Shown one piece after another: positions 10,739 through 22,182 of a stretch of DNA of 64,000 nt (the first letter of the stretch is position 1; every line of letters begins with the position of its first letter). The notes beneath the pieces were generated by a model, which worked only from the letters and a program-made list of their open reading frames with translations, was not told where the DNA came from and made no database searches. The stretch comes from Cordilura impudica (lineage: Eukaryota > Arthropoda > Insecta > Diptera > Scathophagidae), in contig OY821519.1 in assembly GCA_963682025.1 (NCBI GenBank), positions 6,287,668-6,351,667 of the forward strand, in the 5' to 3' direction. A program made the translations under genes and the position numbers.

Positions 10739-11469
10739 GTAGAAATAATACAACAAATTTTTTCATCAATTGATCAGCCCTATCGTAACATCGTCATACG
10801 TAATTAAACATACTAGAGTGCAAATTCAAGGAATTTTATTTTTTTTATTCATAAATAATTACGTAAGGAACTAAAGGAATGCTAATCAATTTTAGCCAAT
10901 TGAAAATTTAACACAAATATAAAAAAGACACACCCAGCATTGTGTGTTTTTTTATTTGATGCTTAAATGTGTTTTATATATATGGTAGTACCAAATTTAA
11001 ATGAATTTTACTCAAAAAGGATATACCAGATGATGCGCATCATTAAATATGGAGAACATCTGCAAAAAAATACCTTTCAAATTGTATATTTTTTTCTATA
11101 TTGGTTGGTAATTGAAGGTGTAGAATACGCCACTTGCCTATTAATATTATAGATTAGTAGCTGTAAAAGGAAAATTACAAAATTTAATTTTCAAAAAAAA
11201 AATTAATAATAATAATAACAGTTGACTAAGCTAGTCGTATATTAATTCGGTATTACCTGTTTAACCTGCCAAACACCTCAGCGTATTCACGCTATAGTTA
11301 GCGCCTGTTTGAAAAAAAGTAGCTAAGATACGTTAGTCAACTATATGTTGATGAACAAAGATACGGATATAGTATGAAAAATTCCGATGGTAGCACCAAC
11401 CAATAACATTGAAGCATTTTTGGATATGTGGCTCGAGTTGAAAACTAACTTTAACGTTGTTAATACAAA
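10739..11469. other. AT-rich stretch, no gene seen
   Basis: No recognisable protein, RNA or element end. The 61-residue open frame near 10967 has no family features. Confidence 0.5.
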
Positions 11470-11680
11470 ATTGTTAATGAAAAATCGAAAATGGAAAATG
11501 AAAAATGAAAAGTGGAAAATGGAAAATAAAAAATGAGAAATTAAAAATGAAAAACTAAAAATTAAAAATGAAAGATGAAAATTGAAAAGTGAAAAATGGA
11601 AAATGAAAAAAAAAATGAAAATTGAAAATGAAAGAGGTGGAGGGTATCAAAGATTCGGCCCAGCCGAATTTAACACTATT
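11470..11680 (+). mobile_element. DINE-like 3' end with purine-rich array
   Basis: From 11470 to 11635 the plus strand is nearly all A, G and T in AAAATGA-like words. GGTGGAGGGTATCAAAG and a hairpin (11653-11669, ATTCGGC/GCCGAAT) follow, then TTTAACACTATT. This matches the 3' end of the element at 44212-47035. Its orientation is opposite to that of the neighbouring 11684-13972 body, so a rearrangement or a separate truncated copy is implied. Confidence 0.55.
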
Positions 11681-11683
11681 GGA

Positions 11684-13972
11684 TTTTGTTAAAATATTGC
11701 CATATTTTAAAATACTAAAAGGGAGTTTTCACTATTTACACAATACAATACAAAATCTAACCCAGTGATGCCAACTTTTGATTTTAAATTAAATTATGTT
11801 AATAAAATATATTTTCATTTATTGACTCCAAATACTACTACCTGGCAACTATTATCGCACTTCAATGTTTTGGGTTTTACCTTGCCTAACATGAAGTCAA
11901 ACTTTGAAGTCATCATGAACACCGGCTCAAATTAGGGATGCCAAACGCAAAAAAACAAATGCCCCAAAAATTTTTATTTTTTATCTTTATTTTCTGAAAA
12001 ACTTAAAATTTTCATCTAAAAAAATTGTGAAAAATAATATATAAATAACATTCTCATCAAATTACGCTTTATTTATGTAACAATTTTTAGGTTCGCAATT
12101 CTTCATTTGAGGTTTTCTAAACTTAATTGAATTTAAATTAGTATTTTCTTATCCTGAAATGCTATTAATGTCTCCTCAATCGCAATATTTTTTTTTAATT
12201 TCAGTTGATTTTTTATATGTAAATATATTTGGTGTTTTCTGAATTTCAGTTTGTGTTTAAAAAATAAAATTTATATTTTAAAAATTCAATTGAAGTCTTC
12301 TAAATTTCATGTTTTTATTTCCGACGTTTTAATATGATTTTCTAAAATTCAATTTATGGTTTCTAATTTATAATTGGAAATCTGAATTCCATTTTTTAGA
12401 ATTGACATTTTCTTAAGTTTTAATGGTTAATTTAAATGGTGCAATTGTGTATGTATGTCAATAGTAATGCTTTAGTAATTATAAAAAATTTTTAAAAATT
12501 ATATCTCTTCGCAAGCAGATATTTTGTAGGTAAGGCAGAATATAATTTTATATAACTATGTAGAACTGTTTTGAAAGCAAAGAAAAAACTCATTGATGAA
12601 CTCGGTAACTCTATTTTGTACACACAGCAAGTCTGGCATTTATGATCATATTTGTAAAATAACAATGGAAAAACGTATGAAATAAAAGACCAGCCCTATG
12701 TATACTCCTAACATTGTTGTGTTTTATATCTAATTGAAAATGTTGACATTCATGTTAAAATAGAAATAACGATTGCAAAGCTAATTAGAAGAAAAATTGC
12801 GGCGCCATCTACTGTGGCATAGCAACACTGAGCAATATGAAGTGACACTCTGTTTGTTATTACAAAAGAAAAGTATTTTCCCTAAAACAAAATACATCTT
12901 GGAGAATTTTATATAATAAAATAAATCGGTATTATTTCTAACATGCGGTTATCATTAATATACACGTATAGAATATATGAAAATTACTTTGTTATTTAAT
13001 ATATATATATGTATGAGTGTACATATATATAAATATTACACACAAAAAATACAACATCAAAAGTTATTTTCGTGTTTTTCCTTAAACAAATTAATGCATA
13101 TAATTTTGTTTGGCAAATTTATATATATATTTTTTTTTTGTTAACAACTAGGTAATTTAAAATTATTTACTTTAGATGTTGGTGAATTCTTACTCCCTTT
13201 ATATTAACTCGTAATGTCTGCTTGTCAAAAAAAATTTGGATTGATTTTTAAACCCTTTCCCATGACCCAATCGATCTGAAACTATGCAGGCGGGCTCGTG
13301 GCGATGACAAAAATGATATAAAAATTGTTTTTAGTGATGCCAAAAAATGGAAGCATTTAAATTTTGCTACCAGAGTTGATAAAAAAATATTTACAAAGGG
13401 TAAGTTTTTATAATACTATTACCACAACGACCACAAAAACAACAAGTCCAGCTATGACAACAATACAACATTTAGAATAACAACAAGAACAATACAGAAA
13501 CACATATTTTTTATTTTCTTTTTACTTCCTTAGTGATTTCCCGGGAACTATGAAACCGATTTTCATGATTTTTCATACAGAAAACTTCTCATAATGTTAG
13601 TCAATCATTCTCGCTCGCCCCAGTTATTCTATTGAGGTCGTGATCGTGACAAGTACAACATAGACATATTTTAAAGACTTTTTTAGTTCTTCGTTCAGTT
13701 CTCGGGACCTAATAAACCGATTTAAACGGTTTTAATAGCAAACTTTTTAGAAAGCCAGTGAAACATTTTTTATACAAGCGAGCACCCTAGCTGCCCGATT
13801 AAAGTTGTCATCGTGATATCCACAGACGGACAGACGGACATCGCTATATCAACTCCGCTTGTTATAAGGATCACAAATATATATATTTTATGGGGTCCAG
13901 AATTTTTTTCTAATTATTACAAACTTAATGACAAACTTTTATGTACCCTCTGCACACTGGGGTGGAGGGTAT
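11684..13972 (-). mobile_element. Long DINE-1-like element, family 2, minus copy
   Basis: The 5' end on the minus strand (13972) starts ATACCCTCCACCCCAGTGTG and then GAGGGTA, a hairpin of the DINE-1 type. GTCCGTCTGTCCGTCTGTGG follows about 130 bp inside. The rest runs collinear with the plus-strand copy at 44212-46560. It ends near 11684, before a 3' palindrome in the expected orientation, so it is truncated or rearranged there. It has no Rep/helicase or endonuclease frame and is non-autonomous. Around 12803 it carries a CTCF-like word conserved in the other copy. Confidence 0.7.
12801..12818 (+). promoter_or_regulatory. CTCF-like motif inside a DINE-like element
   Basis: GGCGCCATCTACTGTGGC matches the CTCF core on this strand with one mismatch by eye. 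The same 18 bases occur inverted at 45513-45530 in the other copy. Binding is not shown by sequence. Confidence 0.35.
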
Positions 13973-13989
13973 ACTGAACTTACTAACCA

Positions 13990-15818
13990 AATTCATTTTT
14001 AAATTTTTAAATTTTTAGTTTTTTATTTAAGTGAAAATTGTTAATAATTTAGAAAGTGAAAATTTTCATATTTCTCTCAATATTTGTCCTGCAATAAACG
14101 CATTTAAGATCTGTATTCTTTTCAATAGCACCATTTCGGTGTTTCACCTCACAACAGTAACATATTTTTCAATGTTTGCATGGCAAAAAATGTACGCACG
14201 ATTGCAATAATAGCATTTTTGCGTTTTCCTATCCATCAATATGAAAAATATCGGAAAGATCTGAGAAAAAATATTTTTTGTCTATTAACACAAGTTGACG
14301 ACGACTGCGAAGATGGCTAGCGAACGCGCGGATGCGGACGCGACGCGTTCGAGGAACACAGCTCAGCGAAAAGAATTATGATAAATTTAATATACTTATG
14401 TGCAATAATTACCTGTTGATCCAAATGGGCCACACCTATACTATGAGCAGCTGCTTAAACTAACCTTGAGGCACAATTTTAAACGCCGCACCTATCAAAT
14501 ACTTTCGTTCAGCAGGTTCAAAACTTCCCATTTTTGAAACTTTTATAAATTTTACGATGTCGCTGCTCAATGATGATCACTTATTGAATGAAATAATTAG
14601 ATTTTTAAAAATTTGGTTTTCTTTAATTTTCAAACGATTACGTTCCTTTTTTAAGATTACAAAATAACTCAATTGCAAAAAAACTGGCTTCGCAGCATAT
14701 TTTTGAAGCATTTCTGCTGTAGCATCATATAAAAATAATCTAACCGATAAAAACAAAGTCTTTATTAAAACTCTTTCTTTCCTTATGCATATGAGTTTTG
14801 AATATCTCCGTGACTGTGAGTGACTATTTTAAAATTAATTTTTGGCCACAATAAATCTGTGGACAAAGTTTCAGATCCATCGGATGAAAGGAAGTTGTGT
14901 TTTAATCTCTCCGTGACTGTGCGTGACTATGTCTAAGTCAATATTTTTTCACAACAAGTCTATCCACCAAGTTTTAGATAGATCGGACAAGAGAAAATGG
15001 GTTTTAAATCACTTCGTGACTGTGCGTGACTATGCGAAACTGCGCGTGACTATGTCGAAGTTGATCTTTATTTACAGCAAGTATATCGACCAAGTTTCAG
15101 ATCGGTCGGATGAGGGTAAATAACATTTAGATCATCCCGTGACTGTGCGTGATCACGCGTGTCTATTTTAAAATTAATCTTTGGTCACAACAAGTCCATG
15201 GAGCAAGTTTCAGATTGATTGGATGAAGGGAAATGGGGTTTAAATCACTCCGCGCTGTGCGTGACTATCTCTGAATTAATATTTGGTGACAACAAGTCTG
15301 TGGATCAAGTTTTAGATCGATCGGATAAGGGAAAATGGGTTTTAAATCACTCTGTGAGTGTGCGTGACTAAATCAAAGTTAATCCTTTTTTCACAGCAAG
15401 TGTGTGGACCAAGCTTTAGATTGATCGGTTGAGGGGAAATGATATTTAGATCACTCCGTGAATGTGCGTGACCACGCGTGACTGTGCATAACTACAACAA
15501 AATTAATCTGTGGTCACGACAAGACTATGGGCCAAGTTTCAGATCAATTACATGAGGGGGAGTGGGGTCCACCCATGGTAGACAGACAGACAGACAGAGA
15601 GTATGAGTTAAAAGAAAGAGTTTAAAATGAATTTAGTCCCCAAACTTCTAAATTAAACAATGAAAAATTCCACAAAAAATTTAAAGTGAGATTACTCCCC
15701 AAAAAACGCAAAAATTGGGGAATTTTTTTACCACGCACAAATTCCCCAATTCTATACAAATTTTTGAGGACAAACTTCATTTTTTTGGGGAATATGTTCA
15801 TTGGTAAGTAATCAGCGC
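13990..15818. mobile_element. CCCC-rich TIR element, interrupted copy
   Basis: Collinear in many places with 24611-25323. Shared landmarks are TAAACGCATTTAA, TTTTCCTATCCATCAA, a CpG-rich patch (14300-14355), AATGAATTTAGTCCCCAAAC and a terminal AATCAGCGCTA. The left end is missing where the DINE-like copy at 11684-13972 abuts. An 888-bp satellite-bearing element (14737-15624) splits it; the other copy lacks this, so the insertion came later. No coding frame is recognisable. Confidence 0.6.
14737..15624 (+). mobile_element. TIR element filled with ~100-120 bp satellite units
   Basis: Near the left end AAACTCTTTCTTT (14769) and at the right end AAAGAAAGAGTTT (15611-15623) are exact inverted repeats. 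Between them are about seven units of roughly 100-120 bp, each with CCGTGACTGTGCGTGACTA, an ACAAGTCTATGGACCAAGTT-like segment and GATCGATCGGATGAGGGAAA. A short (GACA)n run closes the array at 15583. The same element, in the opposite orientation and with more units, is at 41146-42326. Both copies begin AATAATCTAACC. The superfamily is unknown. Confidence 0.75.
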
Positions 15819-16993
15819 TAAAAATAGTATTGCAGACGACTCCACTATGTGACCCAAGATAAATGTTGATAGAACAAAAACTAAACTTAAGACTAGACTA
15901 CCATCGTATAAATCGACCCAAAAGGTAATTAATAAACCAATTTTACAGAGAATAGCATTAGCAGTTCACTTAAAAAAAAGCAATTTCTTACAAAAGTAAC
16001 TTTTAACAAGTACTTAAAAAACAAATGCTTTTGCACTAGTACTAAATTGTTAATGATTTAATAAGTTATGATAATGACAATCTGGCCAAATTAGAACTAA
16101 ATTTGTCTATATGTATTTGTGGATTTTAATTTGTTTTCAATGCTATCCTCTTGTACGAGTAATTACGTAATTAATATCTTTACTTAAAAAACTCTCTGAA
16201 ATTTCTTATTGTTCTCTTCACAATCAGTGAAACATTAAGAACTTGGCCATTATGTGGCAAATTTTTTAAGATGACGTATCCAGTTGAATATTTGATTATA
16301 TATTTGTAATTTTTGATTTTGATTTTTTTATAATCCAGCAAAAGCAACCGTATATTATTCAACAAATCCCACAAGATAAATTAAAATAAATAGGACAGAG
16401 ATAATATTTCTCGAACATGCAAACAAAATCAGTCTGAGGATATACACTTTAATTATAAATATCATATATAAAGAAACATCTGTAGGGAAAGCAAACACTC
16501 CATTGACACTTCATACACCATTAAATTTTACCATCTGTCAATTTTATGGCCTGTAACCAGTTTACGATTTCAACACTTATTGTTTACTATTGTTGATTAT
16601 ACATGAGCAACAATAAAATTTACATATGTATATGATTTTTTTTTTACATTATACACAAATATGTATGTGCTTGATGCCAAACTACTCGAATATTTGTCAA
16701 TATTTTAATATTTGTAATCAATAATTACAAATTTGTTTTTATTTAAAAAGTATTTGGGTAGCTTATGCTCAAGTTAATTGGGAATTTGCGAGATCCTAAC
16801 CAAGTTATATTTAATATCTGTTTCACTATGATTATGATCAGAGCCAAAGTTAAATCTAAAATTTACTTTCATATATGGCTCTAAGTAATATTTTGCAAAA
16901 CAGAACCACTTTGTGTAGGACACATGCAAAACATTCTATTTCAGTGCTATTCTCATTTATTTGAGGTAATCCAACAAACTGTGTAGAATTATT
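15819..16993. other. AT-rich stretch, no gene seen
   Basis: No element end, RNA gene or defensible protein. The short open frame at 16180-16374 (minus) has ordinary AT-driven composition. Confidence 0.5.
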
Positions 16994-17545
16994 TAACCCT
17001 GCTGTTAGGTTTGGACCAATTTGGTCATTTTTTTTTAAAATATTTTTTATTATAAATTTGCAATGGCTAATCGTATCAAATTAAAACTTCATCTCAGGTT
17101 TTTTTTTTTATTTTAATGCTTTTAGTTCACTTTTCGGTATATCTCCTAAAATCGAACAGAAAAAATTAAAAGTTACAAATCTTATGTTACGGACCATTTT
17201 GGTCTATGCAATTTATTTAATTTTTTACATGAGTCTTTTTTGCCTCTGCAATACAAAATTATCATGATAAACACTTTTCATATACACCAGATAAAAAACA
17301 TTGTATATGCCGATAAACCCCAGAAAGAAATAGAACACCAATATATGCCCGCCAAGGGGATTCTTCTAAGTCTCTTCATAAAATAAATGAGAAATTGCTA
17401 TCGACATATTTCCAGAAATATAAATTATTTAAAATATCTGGTAAAAACAGTTTTATTTAAAATTATTTTGGAAAATACAAAGTAGACCCAAATGGTCCCT
17501 TACCTAAGATTGGTAAGTTTTTTTCAACCTAACAGCAGGGTAATT
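16994..17545. mobile_element. TTAA-type MITE with 15-bp TIR
   Basis: TTAA is followed by CCCTGCTGTTAGGTT at the left. AACCTAACAGCAGGG and then TAA close it at the right. A perfect 15-bp TIR starting CCCT beside TTAA is the piggyBac-type signature. The right-hand TTAA has lost one T. The interior repeats ACCAATTTGGTC / ACCATTTTGGTC / CCAAATGGTCC words and has no coding frame. Confidence 0.7.
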
Positions 17546-18372
17546 TTATAATAAAAATTAAAAAAAAATTAAAATTTTAAATTAAAATTTCTTTAAATGT
17601 TCAACATGTCTTGATATTAAATTCAATTCACTAACCTTTATATTTGTATTGGCTACGAAAAAATATGAAACATGAATGCAGATTTCTTTTTTGTCAATTA
17701 AATCGAAAATCTACATATTCTTTAAATAAAATATGTCATATTTTTTAATCAGCTTTTTCTTTAACTTCAATACTTTCTCATTTTCATTAACACCACCATT
17801 GGCTTCAACTTTCATTGTAAATTTAAAAGTTCTCACAAACGTAATATTTGGTGGTGCACTCGTTGAAAAACCAATAAGAATTGAGATTAAAACTTTTTAT
17901 GAAAAAGTTAAAAATGTTAAAACTTTTCACAAGTTAAATCCATAAAATTTGAAGAAAGCTAGTAATACGGTAGCACTCAAATTTTAAATAATTAAAACAA
18001 AAAAAAAAATAAAGTAAACCTTGAAACTAAGCTCATTTAATATAAATTAAATTTAAACTGAAATAACGGGTGACTATTGTAAAATAAGATAAGGTTTCTC
18101 GTATAGTTTTTAATCAATTGACTTGGGTATGATTATTGTATACTGAAAATCAAAAAAAAATATGTTTCTTAAAGGACCACACTTATGCAAATACTAAATA
18201 TTCGAATGATCTTGATTATACAATGGTGCACTTATATATAATTAAATTTTCTTAGAGCATGTGGATATGTCACTTAACGGTTAAGAAGTAATTAGTTAAA
18301 TTAATTCAATTAAATAAGTTATTTACTTTATTTATATAAGTAAAGAGTAAAAATCTAAATTAAATTTTTCAA
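17546..18372. other. AT-rich stretch, no gene seen
   Basis: Nothing recognisable on either strand. The 70-residue open frame at 17733-17945 resembles no family I know. Confidence 0.5.
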
Positions 18373-18567
18373 GCGCCCCGGTAGGTGAGTTGGTAGCGTG
18401 CTCGCCTATCATGCGGGGGTCGTGGGTTCGATTCCCACCAGAAGCTTTGGTCTGTCGCTGCAAAAACCAGCCAAATGGTCTTCGTCACCCGGCTTATCCC
18501 TGGACCCAAATTAGAATATAAATTTACTTTGTATTGTAATTAACATAAATAAATAAATAAATAATAA
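18373..18567 (+). mobile_element. tRNA-derived SINE
   Basis: The first 73 bases fold like a tRNA. The D-arm region TAGGTGAGTTGGTAG is a good pol III A box. The anticodon stem CTCGC/GCGGG has loop CTATCAT (anticodon ATC, Asp-like). The T arm GTGGG-TTCGATT-CCCAC contains a perfect B box, GGTTCGATTCC. The acceptor ends do not pair well, so it is not a working tRNA. A tRNA-unrelated body of about 95 bp follows, then an AAAT-type tail (ATAAATAAATAAATAA). A head with A and B boxes, a body and a simple-repeat tail together define a SINE. The tail resembles that of the LINE fragment ending at 43960. Confidence 0.75.
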
Positions 18568-18934
18568 ATTTTTCAAATATATTCAGTCTTATCGACATCC
18601 ACAACTATGCCTTACCCAATAAAAAGTTGCAATAATTGTGAAATTTCATTAAAAATTTCAATTAATGCTTTGAACGAGCAAAAATTTTGTTACAGATTTT
18701 TATATTACATAAGGAGTGAGATCGAAGAAATCCTTAAAGTCGATTACTATCCACCAATTTGAAATAATGTTCAAGGAACATACTGTAAAACAAAAAAAAA
18801 TTGACTTTATATTAGTATGCCTCTTTTTCAATATTTTTAAATTATACGCGAACACATTTTTTAGGCGTAGTGTCAAAAAAAAAAATTATTTATATAAATT
18901 TCTGGGTGATTAACACCCATGTAAGTGATCAATT
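18568..18934. other. AT-rich stretch, no gene seen
   Basis: No element end or gene recognised. The 65-residue frame at 18716-18913 is unsupported. Confidence 0.5.
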
Positions 18935-19780
18935 TGGGGCGTTTAATGTTAAGTGACCCAACTTTTAAAACCAATGTCTTCCGATCGGGATGAAGTTTGT
19001 CCTATTGCATAGTTGGGGTTAATCCTATTGGATAGTAGCTCAGACACAATTTTTCAACAAGTTTGGTCCAGAACTCTCTGAGTTAGAGGGGGTTAAAATT
19101 TGACATTTTTCCAAACAGGTGTTTTTTTCTCATCAATGTTACTTTTTACCTATTGTTCCTAGCAAAATTTGTCCCAAATAATTTAGATAGCTTTTTCTTC
19201 AGTCTTTCGGGAAAAAAAAATAAAAAAAATTTTTTCACTTACTTCCAAATCAAAAATTTTTTAGTTTTTTTTAGGAATTTTTTTTTTTTTTTTGGCTCAA
19301 AAGAAAGCTTAGGTTTTTCCTTTAAGAGCTTTTGGTCGCTTAGTGGGATGCGAGTGGGATATCTATCAAAATAAATGTTTTGTAACTCAAGACAACTTTT
19401 TTTCAGTTTTTGACATATGCACTAATTTTAATTTTTTCCTATTAGTGTGTAAGCATTTGTAAACCCTTAAAAACAAAGCATATACTGAGAAACTAAACAA
19501 GTTAACCTTTTTGATGGTATATAACATACCTAACTAAAATTTCATACCTTCGATATTGTAATACCCGCAATATGTTAACCTCAGGAAAAATGTCACTTTT
19601 TTCTATAGATATGTTGAAAAATTATTTTTTTTTTACTTATTTGTAATAATAGTTAAATTAATATATAATAACAATAATAAAAATATAAAAAATAAATAAT
19701 TTACCAGATCCATTTATAACATACCTATTTTTTTTAATTAATTTATTGTAGCTGATGAAGTATTTAAGTTTCGTTCATTT

Positions 19781-19963
19781 TTAAACACCCAGTTTTTCAT
19801 CGAGCTTATTAGTCGCCTTTATTTGCTGCTTTTTTGCCAATCTTTCCTTAGCGTTACTAGGTTTAGCTGCTGATTTCGCTGCTGGTTTCTTTTTTGGCTT
19901 TAGAAAGAACTCGCATTGAGTGGAAGCAGAAAACTTGGGTCTTCTATCGACAAGCGGTGCCAT
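19781..19963 (-). pseudogene. Lys/Ala-rich fragment of unknown origin
   Basis: A 60-residue frame with KPKKKPAAKSAAKPSNAKER in its middle, unlike the AT-driven frames around it. Part of the same DNA recurs inverted at 21262-21340, so it belongs to the repeated arms of the 18935-22901 element and not to a host gene. I do not recognise a family. It could be the basic tail or linker of the element's protein. Confidence 0.3.
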
Positions 19964-20047
19964 CGATTGCTATCGCAGCATCGAATCTGTTCTTTAGTGT
20001 TTTCAGTGTTTTCCCAATATCCTCTTTGCTACTAAAAACTATTTAGT

Positions 20048-20517
20048 TATACCCTATACCACTATGTGGTTTGGGTATAATGACTTTGTGCTGCTGTTTG
20101 TAACTACCAAAAATATTTGTCCTAGACCCATCTTTAATTGACCGATCCATTAGGACAATTCTTAGTCATATGTCCCATATAAGCTGCTCCCCGATCTTCA
20201 CTTAAATCTATCAAAAAACAAATATATTGCACAGATTTTTCTCAAATTTGGTTTTTGTATATATTTTCGAAATATAAGTGACTTTACCAAATATGGTCAG
20301 GATCGGTCAATTTTTCGACCTAGTTCACCTATAAATATAACACCCGATATCAACTTTTTCATATTTGCAGCAAAAAAATTATTAACAGTGCCACCCAAAT
20401 TTGGTTTATGCTTTTTTTCTATATCGAATTAGTTGGACCGAAAGATAGGGTCTCTAAACCATGGTATAGGGTATCATATAGTCGGTCTAGACCGACTATA
20501 ATTTTCTTACTTGTTTT
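20048..20517 (+). mobile_element. DINE-1-like element, internally deleted copy
   Basis: Starts TATACCCTATACCACTATGT with the complementary GTGG...GGGTATA arm. It ends with a perfect 24-bp palindrome (20477-20500, centre TCTAGA) followed by TTTTCTTACTTGTTTTT. Compared with the copy at 54061-54854 it lacks the GTCCGTCC microsatellite and about 300 bp of the middle. No coding capacity. Confidence 0.75.
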
Positions 20518-20592
20518 TTTTTACAATAATTCATTGCCCAATGGAATAAAGCATTCGCATCTAAGATGCTATCTTGATGAGGGCACTGGAGG

Positions 20593-21260
20593 CTATACTT
20601 GACGAGCTACGTCCGAATCATAGTATACCTTCTCTACTGTAAACTTAGATTTTAGATATTTTAGTATTATCTTCTGGTACTCATAAACTGCAATGGTATC
20701 ATGTTTTAAATCGTGGGATATGATTGCCAGACTTTTGTGTTCCACTTTTTCATCTTTCATGTAGTAAAAAACTACTGTGAGTATAGTTGCTTGAGCGTTA
20801 TTGAAGTAGAAAGATTGTATGGCATCCTGAAGGACATATTTATGGATTTCTGCGAAATCATACGAAATAACGAATTCACCAGACTTCAAATGTGTCTTCA
20901 TATCCTTGAAGGATGTCTAAAAAGTAATGGGTTCTCAAGTTTAGCAATCCTGTACACATTTCTTCCAAAAAATCATCCATATTTAAAATTATTGTTTTCA
21001 ATGTGCATCTGTCAGTCTGAATCCAAGGTTCAAATTTCATCTCCTCAATATATTTGCGATCAAAAGGGTTGATTAAATTCTCTTTGGTGAACGTGGTTTC
21101 CGGGCAATTTAAACTTCACTTAAGTGGCAGGAAGTTATTGCATTAGGACACATAGTCAATTTAAGGCAATCGTGGTATTCGTGTAAATCTTCTGGCGAGT
21201 CATCTGTTAAGAACTTTAAGTTGATTTGCTTCAACATCAGTTTAAGCAACATCTGAACGT
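20593..21260 (-). pseudogene. Decayed transposon protein with RNase-H-like motifs
   Basis: An intact piece of 102 residues (20593-20901) contains VISYDFAE, a Gln-Ala-Thr segment and KVYYDSD. Upstream minus-strand DNA continues in other frames with EPWIQTDRCTLKT (about 21035-20997) and DDSPEDLHEYHDC (about 21200-21162). From memory, this order matches an unnamed repeat-encoded protein common in arthropods, in which the Asp of DFAE and of the YFSDG-like motif could be acidic catalytic residues. Frameshifts and stops break it. Lying between inverted arms, it is probably the former transposase of the 18935-22901 element (inference). Confidence 0.5.
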
Positions 21261-21384
21261 AGTAACGCCAAGAAAAGATTGGCAAAAAAGCAGCAAATAA
21301 AGGCGATAAATAAGCTGGATGAAAGACTGGGTATTTAAAAATTTACCAAACTTAAGTACTTCATCAGCTGCAATAAATTAATTA

Positions 21385-22182
21385 AAACAAGTAAGAAAAT
21401 TATAGTCGGTCAAGACCGACTATACGATACCCTCTACCATGCGTTTAGAGACCCTATCTCTCAGGCCCAACTAACTGGATATAGAAAATAAGCATAAACG
21501 AAATTTGAGTGGGATTTTTATTAATTTTTTCGGCTGCAGATATGAAAAAGTTCGTATCGAATGCTATATCTATATGGGGACTAGGCCCAAAAATGGACCG
21601 ATCCTGACCATGTTTGGTAAAGTCTCTTGTATTTTGCAAAAATATATACAAACAAAATTTGAGAGGAATCAGTGCAATATTTTTGTTTTTTGATAGATTT
21701 AAGTGAAGATCGGGAAGCAGCTCTATATGGGGCCTATGACTAAGAGTTATCCAGTAGGGATCATTTTTGGACTACTCATTAATGGGTGTAATAAACGCAT
21801 ACAAACCCAATTCGAGTAAGGTCTACATGACAATTTGGATCTTATGGCAATTTATGTCGATTTCATAGGGGTCATTTGTATGGGGGCTAGGTCTGAACAT
21901 GGACCGATTCTCACCAATTTCAACAGTGTTCATCCCATGGCCGATAAAAGATAAAATACCAAATTTCATCAAAATATATTCATATTTGCGACCTGCAGTT
22001 TGATTACAAGCTTTACACGGACACACAGACGGACGGACGGACGGACATCGCTAAATCGAATCAGATAGTGATTCTGATTCGATCGGTATAATTAAAGATG
22101 GGTCTAGGTCAAATATTTTTGGTTGTTACAAACAGCAGCACAAAGTCATTATACCCAAACCACATAGTGGTATAGGGTATAA
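21385..22182 (-). mobile_element. DINE-1-like element, full-length copy
   Basis: On the minus strand it begins TATACCCTATACCACTATGT (22182) and has GTCCGTCCGTCCGTC at about 22045-22028. It ends with a near-perfect 24-bp palindrome (21401-21424) and TTACTTGTTTT at 21385. The inverted arm at 19710-19765 shows the site without the insert: a T run flanked by CATACCTA and AATTAATTTATTG. The element therefore entered a T run with no target duplication, as Helentron-type elements do. Confidence 0.85.

Noticed and set aside
18373..18446. Functional tRNA-Asp gene
   Set aside because: The acceptor arm does not pair, and a non-tRNA body with an AAAT tail follows, so a SINE fits better.
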